This document shows positions 1-8,303 of a stretch of DNA of 64,000 nucleotides, piece by piece. The DNA comes from Candidatus Caldisaccharidevorator malaysiensis. Its GTDB lineage: Bacteria > Armatimonadota > Fervidibacteria > Fervidibacterales > Fervidibacteraceae. The position numbers and the translations under genes were made by a program. The stretch is from assembly GCA_025057575.1 (NCBI GenBank), contig JANXBO010000004.1, positions 1 through 64,000 of the forward strand. Direction: 5' to 3'. Numbering within the stretch: the first letter of the stretch is position 1; each line of letters starts with the position of its first letter. The notes under the pieces are model-generated. The model was not told where the DNA came from and searched no databases. It was given only the letters and a program-made list of their open reading frames with translations.

Positions 1-233
1 ACATCGGGGACCGTTCCCTCGCCGACTTCGCTGATCGTGACCAGACCCTCCGCCTGGGCTTCCGTTAAAGTCAAGTAATCGGTCCTCGGTGTCCTTGTCG
101 TAGAGGTGATGGGGAAGATTGCCAGCGATTCATCAATGATCGGATCGCCAATGGTGTAGGATCTAAGGTGAACCGGACCGAAGACGACGCTCACGATGAC
201 CGCCATCGCCAGTGAGGTCATCAGCCATTTCAT
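1..233 (-). CDS. Secreted ARPP-1-like protein, N-terminal part (truncated by window edge)
   Basis: The reverse strand from the ATG at 233 reads open to base 1, about 77 residues. It starts with a signal peptide (MKWLMTSLAMAVIVSVVFG) preceded by a good ribosome site (GGGGGAGG) 6 nt upstream. After it come 'ESLAIFPI', 'YLTLTEAQAEGLVTISE' and 'EVGEGTVPDV', which resemble the start of the ARPP-1 domain (a small domain of unknown biochemical role named from association with ARG and rhodanese-phosphatase proteins). The rest of the gene lies outside the window. Family assignment is from remembered motif similarity only; the function is unknown. Confidence 0.6.
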   Translation of the reverse strand, partial: MKWLMTSLAMAVIVSVVFGPVHLRSYTIGDPIIDESLAIFPITSTTRTPRTDYLTLTEAQAEGLVTISEVGEGTVPD

Positions 234-330
234 TTTGTCCTCCCCCGTCAAAAGAGGTCGTTTTTTATGGTCCTTTAGACGGGAAAGGAAGGGGGAAAGG
301 TTCCGGCAATCTGATTATTTGGCAATTTGA

Positions 331-1020
331 CTATCGGGAGAGGTCCCGGCTGGGTGGGGAAAGACGGATGTAAATATGATCGGCGATGGCGTCGTCAACA
401 GCATATTGAGTTAGTCCCACTTCAAAGACGAAAGACGGGAACCGCCGGATGAGTTTGATCGCTTCCCCAGGCAAAACCCCCATCGCCATCAATTTCTGCA
501 TTTGACCGGGATCTTTTGACTGCAGGTAGGCGATGACCCCTGTCTCGCCTACCTTCATTTCCGAAAGAGGGACGATGAGGCGGGTTCCCGACTGACGGGC
601 TTCCTCGCAGCACCGACCCTGGGGAATCTCTCCTCCGTGGGGGCAGAACCGGGGATGACCCAGAAGGGTGCAGACGGCTTCTTCCAAATCGGCGTGCAAA
701 AAGTGCTCCATACTGCACGCCGCCTCGTCCAAAATGGACCCAGAAGTCTGCAACAGATCCGCCAAAAGGCGCTCTGCCAGTCGTCGCCTTCGCAGGATCT
801 TCCTGGCGACCTCCTGACCTTTCGCGCTCAGCCGCCACGCACCCGAGTCGTTCCAGATAAATCCCTGCTGCTCCAGACTGGCTGTCGTCTCCGCCGTCAG
901 GGACGGGGTTAATTGATTCAGATAGGGTGGATGGGCCTTTTCGTGCTGCTGAATCCAGATCAGTTCCAGACAGTGTTCCTGCTCCCGGGTCAGATGCTCC
1001 GTTTCCGTTATCGGCGCCAT
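331..1020 (-). CDS. DtxR/MntR-family metal-dependent transcriptional repressor
   Basis: Metal-sensing repressor of 229 residues. The N-terminal winged-helix part (about 10-75) is divergent and a little short. The dimerisation/metal domain follows: 'CSMEH' near 102-106 matches the Cys-x-x-Glu-His ligand cluster of DtxR, and 'LGHPRFCPHGGEIP' is the family hallmark. The last 75 residues form an FeoA/SH3-like domain ('VPLSEMKVGETGVI...MGVLPGEAIKLI'). The start is the ATG at 1020 with AAGGGGAAAG upstream. It is divergent from an iron-type binding protein at 1093, so it may control that gene and itself (inference). I could not find a convincing DtxR-box palindrome in the 72-nt gap. Whether it senses Fe or Mn cannot be told. 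Confidence 0.88.
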   Translation of the reverse strand: MAPITETEHLTREQEHCLELIWIQQHEKAHPPYLNQLTPSLTAETTASLEQQGFIWNDSGAWRLSAKGQEVARKILRRRRLAERLLADLLQTSGSILDEAACSMEHFLHADLEEAVCTLLGHPRFCPHGGEIPQGRCCEEARQSGTRLIVPLSEMKVGETGVIAYLQSKDPGQMQKLMAMGVLPGEAIKLIRRFPSFVFEVGLTQYAVDDAIADHIYIRLSPPSRDLSR

Positions 1021-1092
1021 TGCTCTTTCCCCTTATCGGTCACCATATAGTAAAACGAATTAACGTTGGATAGAATTCACCAGGGTGTTACG

Positions 1093-2406
1093 ATGATAAG
1101 GACAAAATGGGTTTTGACGGTCTACCTAACCCTCCTTTCCTCCTTTGTCTTTGCACAGGAGGACCGCCTGGTCCTCATCTCGCCGCACTGGGAGGGCATT
1201 CGGATAGAGTTTGAAAGGGCTTTTCGTGACCACTATCAAAAGACCTTCAACCGCTCTATCCGTCTTCAATGGATAGATGTAGGGGGGACTTTGGCGGTCC
1301 TGCGGTTCTTGCGGACCAGTTTCGCCAAGAACCCAAAGGGGATCGGCATTGACCTGGTTTGGGGAGGTGGAATGGACCCTTACCTTCAATTGAAGAGAGA
1401 GGGAATCCTTCAACCTCTCCGAATTGCGCCAAAAGTCCTGCGAAGTCTCCCGACAACAGCGTCGGGAGTGCCCCTCTACGATCGGGACGGTTTTTGGTAT
1501 GCATCGGCTCTTTCCGGTTTTGGAATTCTTTACAACAAACGCCTGCTCCAACTGTTGAAGGCGCGCCCGCCACTGGTGTGGGAGGACCTGGCGGATGGCG
1601 CCCTGTCGGGTTGGGTGGAGGTGCCCGACCCAAGAAGAAGCGGCAGTGCCCATATGATGTGCGAGATTATTCTCCAGGCTTACGGCTGGGAAAAGGGCTG
1701 GCAGGTTTTGACGGCACTCTTCGCCAACAGTAAAAGGGTCACTGCCGGCTCGGAGGATGTGGTCACCGATGTCAGCACGGGGGAAGTCGCTTGCGGTCCG
1801 TCCATTGACTTTTACGCTTGGGCAAAGATCGCCGAGGTCGGCAAAGAGACTCTTGGTTTCGTCTATCCCAAAGGCTTGACTGTGATCAACCCCGACGGCA
1901 TCGGTTGTCTCAAGGGAGCACCCCATTTGGTTCCGGCACGAGCCTTTGTGGAGTTTGTGTTATCGGAAAAGGGGCAGCGGTTGTGGATGCTGCCGATGGG
2001 TCATCGGGACGGACCCAAACAGTTTACCCTTGCCCGAATGTCCATCCTTCCCCAACTTTATGAGAAACTCGGCGACGATTCCGTGATCACGGTCAACCCC
2101 TTTCAGTTTCGTCCTGGTTTGCGATACGACGGCAAAAAGGGCGAGACAAGGATGGACATTCTTAACAGCCTTCTCGGTGCTCTTTTGGTGACCAATCATC
2201 GGGAACTGCGGCAGGCGTGGTCGGCTTTATTGAAACGGGGCTTATCCGGTCCGCAGGCAGCCAAAATCCTGTGCCGAGTGCCCCTATCGGAAAAGGAAGC
2301 CCTTGAACGGGCACCGTCGTGGGCGACCGATCGCAGGACGGCGACCGCCTTGGAAACGAAGTGGACTGCTGAAGCCAGAGAGCGGTATCGTCATATCAAA
2401 GGGTAA
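1093..2406 (+). CDS. Periplasmic ABC transporter substrate-binding protein, iron(III)-type (COG1840-like)
   Basis: Extracellular solute-binding protein of about 437 residues. The preferred start is ATG 1093, giving a signal peptide (MIRTKWVLTVYLTLLSSFVFAQ); an upstream TTG at 1066 would place non-signal residues in front. The body has the two-lobed binding-protein pattern of the Fe3+/thiamine-like class: 'LVWGGGMDPYLQL', 'SALSGFGILYNK', 'GWVEVPDPRRSGSAHMM', 'INPDGIGCLKGAPH' and 'FVEFVLSEKGQRLW'. No permease or ATPase gene is beside it. Divergence from the DtxR-like repressor suggests a metal ligand, but this is inference. Confidence 0.82.
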   Translation: MIRTKWVLTVYLTLLSSFVFAQEDRLVLISPHWEGIRIEFERAFRDHYQKTFNRSIRLQWIDVGGTLAVLRFLRTSFAKNPKGIGIDLVWGGGMDPYLQLKREGILQPLRIAPKVLRSLPTTASGVPLYDRDGFWYASALSGFGILYNKRLLQLLKARPPLVWEDLADGALSGWVEVPDPRRSGSAHMMCEIILQAYGWEKGWQVLTALFANSKRVTAGSEDVVTDVSTGEVACGPSIDFYAWAKIAEVGKETLGFVYPKGLTVINPDGIGCLKGAPHLVPARAFVEFVLSEKGQRLWMLPMGHRDGPKQFTLARMSILPQLYEKLGDDSVITVNPFQFRPGLRYDGKKGETRMDILNSLLGALLVTNHRELRQAWSALLKRGLSGPQAAKILCRVPLSEKEALERAPSWATDRRTATALETKWTAEARERYRHIKG

Positions 2407-2486
2407 CGATCTCTATCCTTTCTGAACGATTTGGATGCGGGCACTCCCACTAAAGGACGATAGTCCTAAAGCCCATAGTCCGCCAA

Positions 2487-3248
2487 CTACCGCAACTGTC
2501 CGAACTCCAGTAGTCCGGCAGTCAGTCCCCCATCAACGACCATAACGGCTCCGGTGACGAAAGACGACTCGTCGGAAGCCAAATAGAGGCACATATGGGC
2601 GACGTCGTCCACCGTGCCGAGCCGTCCGATGGGATACCATCGGACCATTTGATCCCAAATGTGTGGTTGCTCTTTAAGGATCGGTTCCCAAATCTCCGTC
2701 TGAATGGTCCCCGGACAGACCACGTTGGCTCGAATTCCGTCCCGACCGTGACGGACGGCGAGGCTCCTGGTCAGCCCGATAAGGGCGGCTTTGGAAGCCG
2801 AGTATGCGTGAATCCCTTGCATCCCCAAAAGGGCATTGACCGAGGAGATGACGATGATGCTCCCGCCCCCTGACTCCTTCATCAGTGGCAACGCCTCTAG
2901 ACAGCACCAGTAGGTCCCTTGGACATTGACCCTCAGATTGGGTTCCAGGTTGTCCTGAAGGATGTCCTGGGTGGAGCAGACGGCATTGCAGACCAGAATG
3001 TGCAGGGCACCCAGTTCTGCCCGCACCCGCTCCATCATCGCCTTTACATCATCCCGATTACCCACATCAGCCTGAATGAAAAGAGCCCGTCCGCCCGCTT
3101 GCCTTATGTCATCAGCAACGGCTTGCCCCGTTTCCCGTATGTCGTTGACGACGACGGTAGCCCCTTCGGCGGCGAACTTCAGAGAAATTCCTTTGCCGAT
3201 CCCTCGTCCCGCACCCGTCACTAAAGCGACCCGATCCCTTAGCCTCAT
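2487..3248 (-). CDS. Short-chain dehydrogenase/reductase (FabG-like)
   Basis: Classical SDR oxidoreductase of 253 residues from ATG 3248, which has GAGGTGAGG about 3-10 nt upstream; an upstream GTG at 3257 is within the ribosome site and less likely. Rossmann motif TGAGRGIGKG at the N-terminus, 'NVQGTYWC', the catalytic serine in 'IVISSVNAL' and the YSASK active-site motif are all present, as is the C-terminal 'ASDESSFVTGAVMVVDGG'. Substrate is not determinable: the family covers 3-oxoacyl-ACP, sugar and polyol reductions. The gene downstream on the same strand lies to the left edge region and is unrelated. Confidence 0.88.
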   Translation of the reverse strand: MRLRDRVALVTGAGRGIGKGISLKFAAEGATVVVNDIRETGQAVADDIRQAGGRALFIQADVGNRDDVKAMMERVRAELGALHILVCNAVCSTQDILQDNLEPNLRVNVQGTYWCCLEALPLMKESGGGSIIVISSVNALLGMQGIHAYSASKAALIGLTRSLAVRHGRDGIRANVVCPGTIQTEIWEPILKEQPHIWDQMVRWYPIGRLGTVDDVAHMCLYLASDESSFVTGAVMVVDGGLTAGLLEFGQLR

Positions 3249-3357
3249 TTCCCTCACCTCGTTCTTCTAACCGACGATGTGTGCCTGAATTGTAAAAAGT
3301 CTTGAGAGAGCCCGCCGATGAGCGATGGTTATGTTGGGAACTCGTCAGCGGATCCCT

Positions 3358-4518
3358 TTACGCTGCAACTGCCTTTTTTCCGAAGGCGTGAACGGCTTGG
3401 CGGACCCAGTCCAAACAGGAGGGTGGCATGATCCCATAGTGATAAAAGGAGATGTTCTTCGCTCCCCCTTCCGCAGCAGCCGTTGCGGTCGCAATCAGGG
3501 TTTGTCGGTTCGGAGAAGCGGGATAATACGCCTGCAGTCCGGTTACACACCGTTCGCCGTCCTTAACCTGGCGGACCAAATCTTCGGTTAACTGGCGGAC
3601 CTGATGGGCATCGTGAGTGTAAGCGAGAATTTCGTAACGATCCACCGCTCCCTCAAGGGACCCTGCGCTCGCTCCAATGTCCTGAGGGGAGCCCATTAAG
3701 ATGAATGAGAACGGCACCTTGCTCACGCTTCGGGCTTCAGCGACCAGGGACGAGACAATTTCCGCCCGAATTTGGAAGAAAGCCTTTAGGTCCGGCTCCT
3801 TAAAGGTCCTCTTTAGTTCGCCGTTACCGCCTCCTTGCAATGCACCGAGAACCACTTTTTCCACGAGCGAACGAAGTCCTGCGAGCCGTAACCCTTTTTT
3901 TCTGGCGAAATAGCGGCAATGAGGACAGAAGCAGAGCCCCAGAAGGGTCCAAAGGGGAGGATTGGGCGGGATACCGATTTTCTCGTGACCGTGATAGTGA
4001 CCGACGCCCCCAAAGTGCAGCGACTCGCATTCAATAGCGAAAAGGGGGTAGCGGGACAGGTCCTGAACCAGGGCGCGGACGAACTCACGAACTTCAGGGT
4101 TGGCGGGGCATAGGTTGGAGTAGTAGACATCTCCAAAAGCGTTGACCATACAAGCATCGGGATGCCTCCTGCCCAAGGCAGAATCGTGGAGGAAAACTGT
4201 CCAGGCGATCACCTTCAGTCCCTTCTTGTCAGCAGCCCTGCAAACTTCCGCTAAGGGATCGGTCTGTTGGCAGAGGGGCGATAAGATCGGCTGTAGAGAA
4301 GTCTTTTGATAAAGCCGTCGTTGGGGTCGGAAATAAACGCTCGCTGTCGCTGCGAAGAAACGGTTTCCCTTGCCCCGGCACAGCAAATGCTCTACGCTGT
4401 GATACTTGGCGGCACAGGAGACCGCATCCAGACCTGCCGAGGCAATGTCCTGAGCGACCCTTTCCGAGCCCAACAGAAGGAAATCCCAAGGATACACCCA
4501 GATCGTCCGATACCCCAT
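3358..4518 (-). CDS. Putative glycoside-hydrolase-like TIM-barrel protein of unknown specificity
   Basis: Protein of about 386 residues. Start chosen at ATG 4518 because GGAGGTGGGAG lies just upstream; ATG 4536 is an alternative. No signal peptide is evident. The pattern fits an alpha/beta barrel related to glycoside-hydrolase-like families: 'GLKVIAWTVFLHDSALG', 'NLCPANPEVREFVRALVQDL', 'AIECESLHFGG', and a two-cysteine 'CFCPHCRYFARKKGL' element that may hold a metal or disulfide. The 'CPANPEVREF' element is common in secreted sugar-active barrels of this kind. I do not recognise a specific family and no substrate can be given. Confidence 0.6.
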   Translation of the reverse strand: MGYRTIWVYPWDFLLLGSERVAQDIASAGLDAVSCAAKYHSVEHLLCRGKGNRFFAATASVYFRPQRRLYQKTSLQPILSPLCQQTDPLAEVCRAADKKGLKVIAWTVFLHDSALGRRHPDACMVNAFGDVYYSNLCPANPEVREFVRALVQDLSRYPLFAIECESLHFGGVGHYHGHEKIGIPPNPPLWTLLGLCFCPHCRYFARKKGLRLAGLRSLVEKVVLGALQGGGNGELKRTFKEPDLKAFFQIRAEIVSSLVAEARSVSKVPFSFILMGSPQDIGASAGSLEGAVDRYEILAYTHDAHQVRQLTEDLVRQVKDGERCVTGLQAYYPASPNRQTLIATATAAAEGGAKNISFYHYGIMPPSCLDWVRQAVHAFGKKAVAA

Positions 4519-4613
4519 TGTGGCTCCCACCTCCATCAGTTCTTTCCATCACTCTGGTGAAAAGCCTGACACGGAATGAGGGTGAAAGCGATACAATTTG
4601 AATACGAAGGAGT

Positions 4614-5333
4614 ATGAAAGGGCAAGGGAAAAGACCGGTTGGGGTTTTGTTGTGGCTGGTGGCGGCATCGGTGCCGTTAGTTTTGGGTTTTGTTTTGGCT
4701 TTCTTTTGGGTGCCTCCTGCGGAGGAATTCGCCCAGCGCTACGGAAACGGGGAAATTGCCAAAATCGTTTTCGTTCACGTCCCCCTTGCCATTGTCTCCT
4801 TTTTCGGCTTTGTTTTAGCAGGGATCTTGGGTGGCGTCTACTTGATGAAACGAGATCCTCGCTACGACGACTGGAGTTTGGCACTTTGTGAGTCGGGTTT
4901 TCTTTTTGCCCTTCTGGCGACCTTGACGGGTGCCTACTTCTCTAAACTCGCCTGGGGGGCTTGGTGGCACTTTGACCCCAGACAGACAACGATGCTGATG
5001 GTTCTGATCACCTATGCTGCCTATTTGATCGTGCGCCAGTCGGTGGAGGACCCCGAAAGGCAGGCGGTGATCGGGTCTGCTTATGCCATTTTGGGTGCGA
5101 TCGCCTGCGTGGCTCTCTATTTCGTCATCCCTTACCTGCCAGCGGTGCAGACGGAGAGCCTCCATCCTTCTGGAATCATTGCTCGGGGCGGACTGGACTG
5201 GCACTACCGGGTCGTTCTCCTTCTCTGTCTTTTGGGCGCCGCGTTGGTCTATGCGTGGATCTCGTCTTTGAAGGCGCGACTCAGTTTCTTGGAACGACGC
5301 CGGTGGCTTTTCAGTCTTTCTCTGGGGGATTGA
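4614..5333 (+). CDS. ccmC: Cytochrome c maturation protein CcmC (heme handling)
   Basis: Integral membrane protein of 239 residues with about six membrane segments. CcmC presents heme to CcmE on the outer face of the cytoplasmic membrane. The tryptophan-rich WWD-type motif is visible as 'WGAWWHFDPRQT', and conserved flanking histidines occur in 'IVFVHVPLAI' and near 'LHPSGIIARGGLDWHYR'. Length is normal for the family. Ribosome site GAAGGAG lies 5 nt before ATG 4614. It heads the run ccmC-ccmD-ccmE-ccmF; the ABC components CcmA and CcmB are not in the window. Confidence 0.93.
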   Translation: MKGQGKRPVGVLLWLVAASVPLVLGFVLAFFWVPPAEEFAQRYGNGEIAKIVFVHVPLAIVSFFGFVLAGILGGVYLMKRDPRYDDWSLALCESGFLFALLATLTGAYFSKLAWGAWWHFDPRQTTMLMVLITYAAYLIVRQSVEDPERQAVIGSAYAILGAIACVALYFVIPYLPAVQTESLHPSGIIARGGLDWHYRVVLLLCLLGAALVYAWISSLKARLSFLERRRWLFSLSLGD

Positions 5334-5335
5334 AG

Positions 5336-5500
5336 ATGGAAGGTGCTCTTCCTTTTTTTCTTGTTTGGTTGGTCACCTGGGCGGGACTGATGGCGTATCT
5401 TTTTCGTTTAGATTTAAAGGTCCGTCAGTTGGAGGAGGAAAGCGAAAAGACCTCCACGGGGCTATCCGGATCACCAGTTGGCGAAGGTGACAGGGAATGA
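5336..5500 (+). CDS. ccmD: CcmD-like single-pass membrane protein
   Basis: A 54-residue protein from ATG 5336, starting 2 nt after the ccmC stop. One membrane segment (residues about 5-24, 'LPFFLVWLVTWAGLMAYLF') is followed by a charged cytoplasmic tail. CcmD proteins are small, poorly conserved single-span proteins that help release holo-CcmE from CcmC; the position between ccmC and ccmE with a 4-nt overlap into ccmE is the strongest evidence. Sequence similarity alone would not identify it. Confidence 0.72.
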   Translation: MEGALPFFLVWLVTWAGLMAYLFRLDLKVRQLEEESEKTSTGLSGSPVGEGDRE

Positions 5501-5910
5501 ACGCAAACCTGATCTTTAAAATCAGCGTTGCCGGATTGGCAATGGGAATGATTCTCTACGGGATCTATTCCTTGGTTGGAACAGTGCAGCCCTATGTGAC
5601 CTTTCCCGAGGCAACGGTCCGAAGGGGGACCGTTCGGGTTGCCGCCTTCATTGACCACAAGAGCCGGCGGTATGATCCCCAGACGGGTCTCCTAAAATTC
5701 GTTGCGAAAGACACCAAGGGCAATGCCTGCACCGTTACCCTTTCCCAGGTGCCGCCAGGGGGCTTTGAGCAGTCGCCGATGGCGGTTTTGATTGGTCGGA
5801 TGAACGACGGGCACTTTCACGCCGACAGGGTCTTCATCAAGTGCCCTTCCAAGTATCAGGGCATTGATGAGCACGGTCAAAGAAATGCCAACAAAAGGTC
5901 CGGAAAATAG
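5497..5910 (+). CDS. ccmE: Heme chaperone CcmE, CxxxY (cysteine) variant
   Basis: Periplasm-facing heme chaperone of 137 residues, anchored by one N-terminal membrane segment (about 7-28). The beta-barrel (OB-like) core is recognisable: 'VRVAAFIDHKSRRYD', 'LKFVAKDTKGNACTVTL' and 'AVLIGRMNDGHFHADRVFIKC'. The usual heme-attachment motif is HxxxY; here it is CPSKY at residues 116-120, so cysteine replaces the heme-binding histidine. Such Cys-type CcmE proteins are known from archaea and Desulfovibrio. The gene overlaps ccmD by 4 nt. Confidence 0.9.
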   Translation: MNANLIFKISVAGLAMGMILYGIYSLVGTVQPYVTFPEATVRRGTVRVAAFIDHKSRRYDPQTGLLKFVAKDTKGNACTVTLSQVPPGGFEQSPMAVLIGRMNDGHFHADRVFIKCPSKYQGIDEHGQRNANKRSGK

Positions 5911-5979
5911 GGGCAGCCCCCTGGTTGTTGTCCAAGCCAGGAAGATCGTGAGTCGGCAGAGAAGAGGGAGGCACCGACT

Positions 5980-8286
5980 GTGCTAATAGGACGATTGCTT
6001 CTGTGGTCATCGCTGGCTTTGGCACTGGCTGCCTCTATCGCCTTCTTCCGTTCGGAACGGGAAGTTCAGAGGCAATGGTCCAGCGAACCCTCTCGGCAAC
6101 TGACTTTTGCTCGCCGTTTGTTTCTGTTGATGGGTCTTTGTATTGCCTTGACAATGATCTACCTCTGGTATCTCATCCTTACCCAAAGGTATGAAGTTGC
6201 CTATGTCCACGAATACACGGATCGCTCCTTGCCCCTGCTTTACCGGTTTGCTGCCTTTTGGGGTGGGCAAGCCGGCACGTGGCTGTTGTGGGCGTTCTTC
6301 ACGACCCTTTGGGGTCTTTTTCTGACCCGCTTTGCCAAGCCCTATGAAACAGCAGCCCTTACGATCCTGAGCGGGTTGAACTTTTTGTTCCTCCTGCCGG
6401 CGGTTCTTGAAGATCCCTTTCGGGTTCTGCATCCGCCGCCCCGTGATGGGATGGGGCTCAATCCCCTCCTTCACAACCCCTGGATGGCGATTCATCCGCC
6501 CAATATGTTCATCGGCTATGCGTCAATGAGCCTCCCCTTTGCTTTGGCGCTGGCTGGTCTATGGAGAAAGGATTGGACGGGTTGGACCCGGTATGCCCTG
6601 CCTGCCTGTAACTTGGCGGTGGCTGCCTTGGGCTTGGGCATTTTTCTCGGCGGTGTCTGGTCTTATGAAGTCCTTGGCTGGGGCGGCTACTGGGCGTGGG
6701 ATCCGGTTGAGAACGCCTCTTTTGTTCCCTGGCTCGCCTGTGTGGCTCTCCTCCATTTCCTGATTGTCCACCGATCGGGCAAAGGAGCGGCTCGGTTAAC
6801 GACCTTTATGGGTCTTTTGCCCCTCTTAACTGTCTACTACGCCACCTTCGTGACCAGGAGCGGTTTTATCCAATCGGTCCACGCTTTCGGCACCAGCCCT
6901 ATTGTCTGGTGGCTGTTAGGAATAATGACTTTTCTAACGGTCGTCTCTATGGGGATCTTCGCTCTGAGAGTTCGGCAGGTGCCCGCACCAGAAGGACAGG
7001 TCATTGACCGGATCGGAGGCTACTCCTTCTTCGCCACAATGGGGGCGATCATTGCGGGGATCTTCGGTCTGGTCGTTCTCATCGGGTTGTCCTTGCCATG
7101 GATTAGCATTATCGGCAAGGCGATTGGCTTTAAAGATATGCCTGAGGTTGGGGTGGACCGAGCCTTTTATGACCGGGTGTCGTTCCCGATTGCCATCGTA
7201 ATGGCGGTCTCTCTCGCCTTTATGCCCCTGTTGACGCTTGTGGTGCCGAAAAATGAAGAAGACCGCATTAGTTGGTTGAAGTCGGTGCCGTGGCTGATCT
7301 TGAACATCGGTTTGGCAAGCGCCTTGGTCGGTTTCTGGATGGGCGTGCGTCAGCCCGTTTCCCTCATTTTAATCGGTCTTTCCGCTGCGGTGATCGCAAC
7401 CAATGGCTATGCGCTGATCAAGAGGCTGAAGACTTCTCCGTGGGCATCAGGGGCTTACCTGGCCCATACCGGGTTGGCTCTTTTTATCTTGGGAGTGGTT
7501 GGCTCTGAACTGCACGACGAGACCGCCCGCCTGGTAATTCCATCGGGGCAGCATCGCAGTGCCTTCGGTTACCTGCTCACCTACGCCGATTTGCGTCCTA
7601 CGGAAGATGGCAAGTTGCAGGTCGTTCTGGAAGGAGCCAAATTGAATGGCACAAACAGTCACGATGGCGCCCACTCAACCTTCACTGCCACCCCCGTGAT
7701 GTTCTTTGCACCCCGATTTGGTATGGTCCGCAGACCCCACATTGAGCGCTCCCTCCTTTACGACATCTACATTGAGCCTTTAGAATTTGCGTTGCCGGAG
7801 GAGGCGGGGACACTGACCCTCGCCAGGGGGGAGTCGGCCACCGTTAAGCCCTACACGATCACCTTTAATGGTTTTCGGCTCAGCGGCAAGGTGACAATGG
7901 GGATGCCCGAGAAGATTACCGCCCTCGTTGAGATTAAGGATGGGAAAAAGACCCATCTGCTCAAGCCCTATTGGCATTTGAAAGAGGACGGGATTGACAA
8001 AAAGTCCGACCACATTCCCGGAACCAACATCAAAGTCTCCATTGAAGGGATGAACGCTGAAGAGCGATCCGTTAAATTCCGAATTGAGGGAATAGACGGG
8101 TTGACGGGTCACTCGGGTTATGTGGTGATCAATGTGCTAAAGAAACCGGGCGTTAACCTGGTCTGGCTGGGTTCCATCTGCGTCCTGCTGGGTGCCCTGT
8201 TCACTGGGGTTCGGAGGATCCGAGAGGTAGCCAAAGCAGTGGGAGAGAGAAAGGGAAAAAAGAAGGGCACGAGTGTCACCGCCTGA
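5980..8286 (+). CDS. ccmF: Heme lyase subunit CcmF
   Basis: Polytopic membrane protein of 768 residues, longer than the roughly 650 of typical CcmF. The start is a GTG at 5980 with GGGAGG 9 nt upstream. The WWD heme-binding domain is clear ('WGGYWAWDPVENASFVPWL', preceded by 'GVWSYEVLGWGG'). 'HPPNMFIGY' and 'YATFVTRSGFIQSVHAFG' are further family signatures. A large soluble loop (about 500-700) precedes a last membrane segment. CcmF attaches heme to apocytochrome CXXCH cysteines. The c-type cytochromes at 50.7 and 53.2 kb are plausible clients. Confidence 0.94.
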   Translation: MLIGRLLLWSSLALALAASIAFFRSEREVQRQWSSEPSRQLTFARRLFLLMGLCIALTMIYLWYLILTQRYEVAYVHEYTDRSLPLLYRFAAFWGGQAGTWLLWAFFTTLWGLFLTRFAKPYETAALTILSGLNFLFLLPAVLEDPFRVLHPPPRDGMGLNPLLHNPWMAIHPPNMFIGYASMSLPFALALAGLWRKDWTGWTRYALPACNLAVAALGLGIFLGGVWSYEVLGWGGYWAWDPVENASFVPWLACVALLHFLIVHRSGKGAARLTTFMGLLPLLTVYYATFVTRSGFIQSVHAFGTSPIVWWLLGIMTFLTVVSMGIFALRVRQVPAPEGQVIDRIGGYSFFATMGAIIAGIFGLVVLIGLSLPWISIIGKAIGFKDMPEVGVDRAFYDRVSFPIAIVMAVSLAFMPLLTLVVPKNEEDRISWLKSVPWLILNIGLASALVGFWMGVRQPVSLILIGLSAAVIATNGYALIKRLKTSPWASGAYLAHTGLALFILGVVGSELHDETARLVIPSGQHRSAFGYLLTYADLRPTEDGKLQVVLEGAKLNGTNSHDGAHSTFTATPVMFFAPRFGMVRRPHIERSLLYDIYIEPLEFALPEEAGTLTLARGESATVKPYTITFNGFRLSGKVTMGMPEKITALVEIKDGKKTHLLKPYWHLKEDGIDKKSDHIPGTNIKVSIEGMNAEERSVKFRIEGIDGLTGHSGYVVINVLKKPGVNLVWLGSICVLLGALFTGVRRIREVAKAVGERKGKKKGTSVTA

Positions 8287-8303
8287 TCTTCGGAAACTTT
8301 CCA

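Noticed and set aside
2450-2486. Hairpin between the iron-type binding protein and the SDR gene
   Set aside because: The AGGAC/GTCCT stem is only 5 bp and has no T-run; too weak to call a terminator.
4565-4597. Promoter directly before ccmC (CTGACA and TACAAT)
   Set aside because: The spacer is 20 nt and the start point would fall within 10 nt of the ATG, removing the ribosome site.
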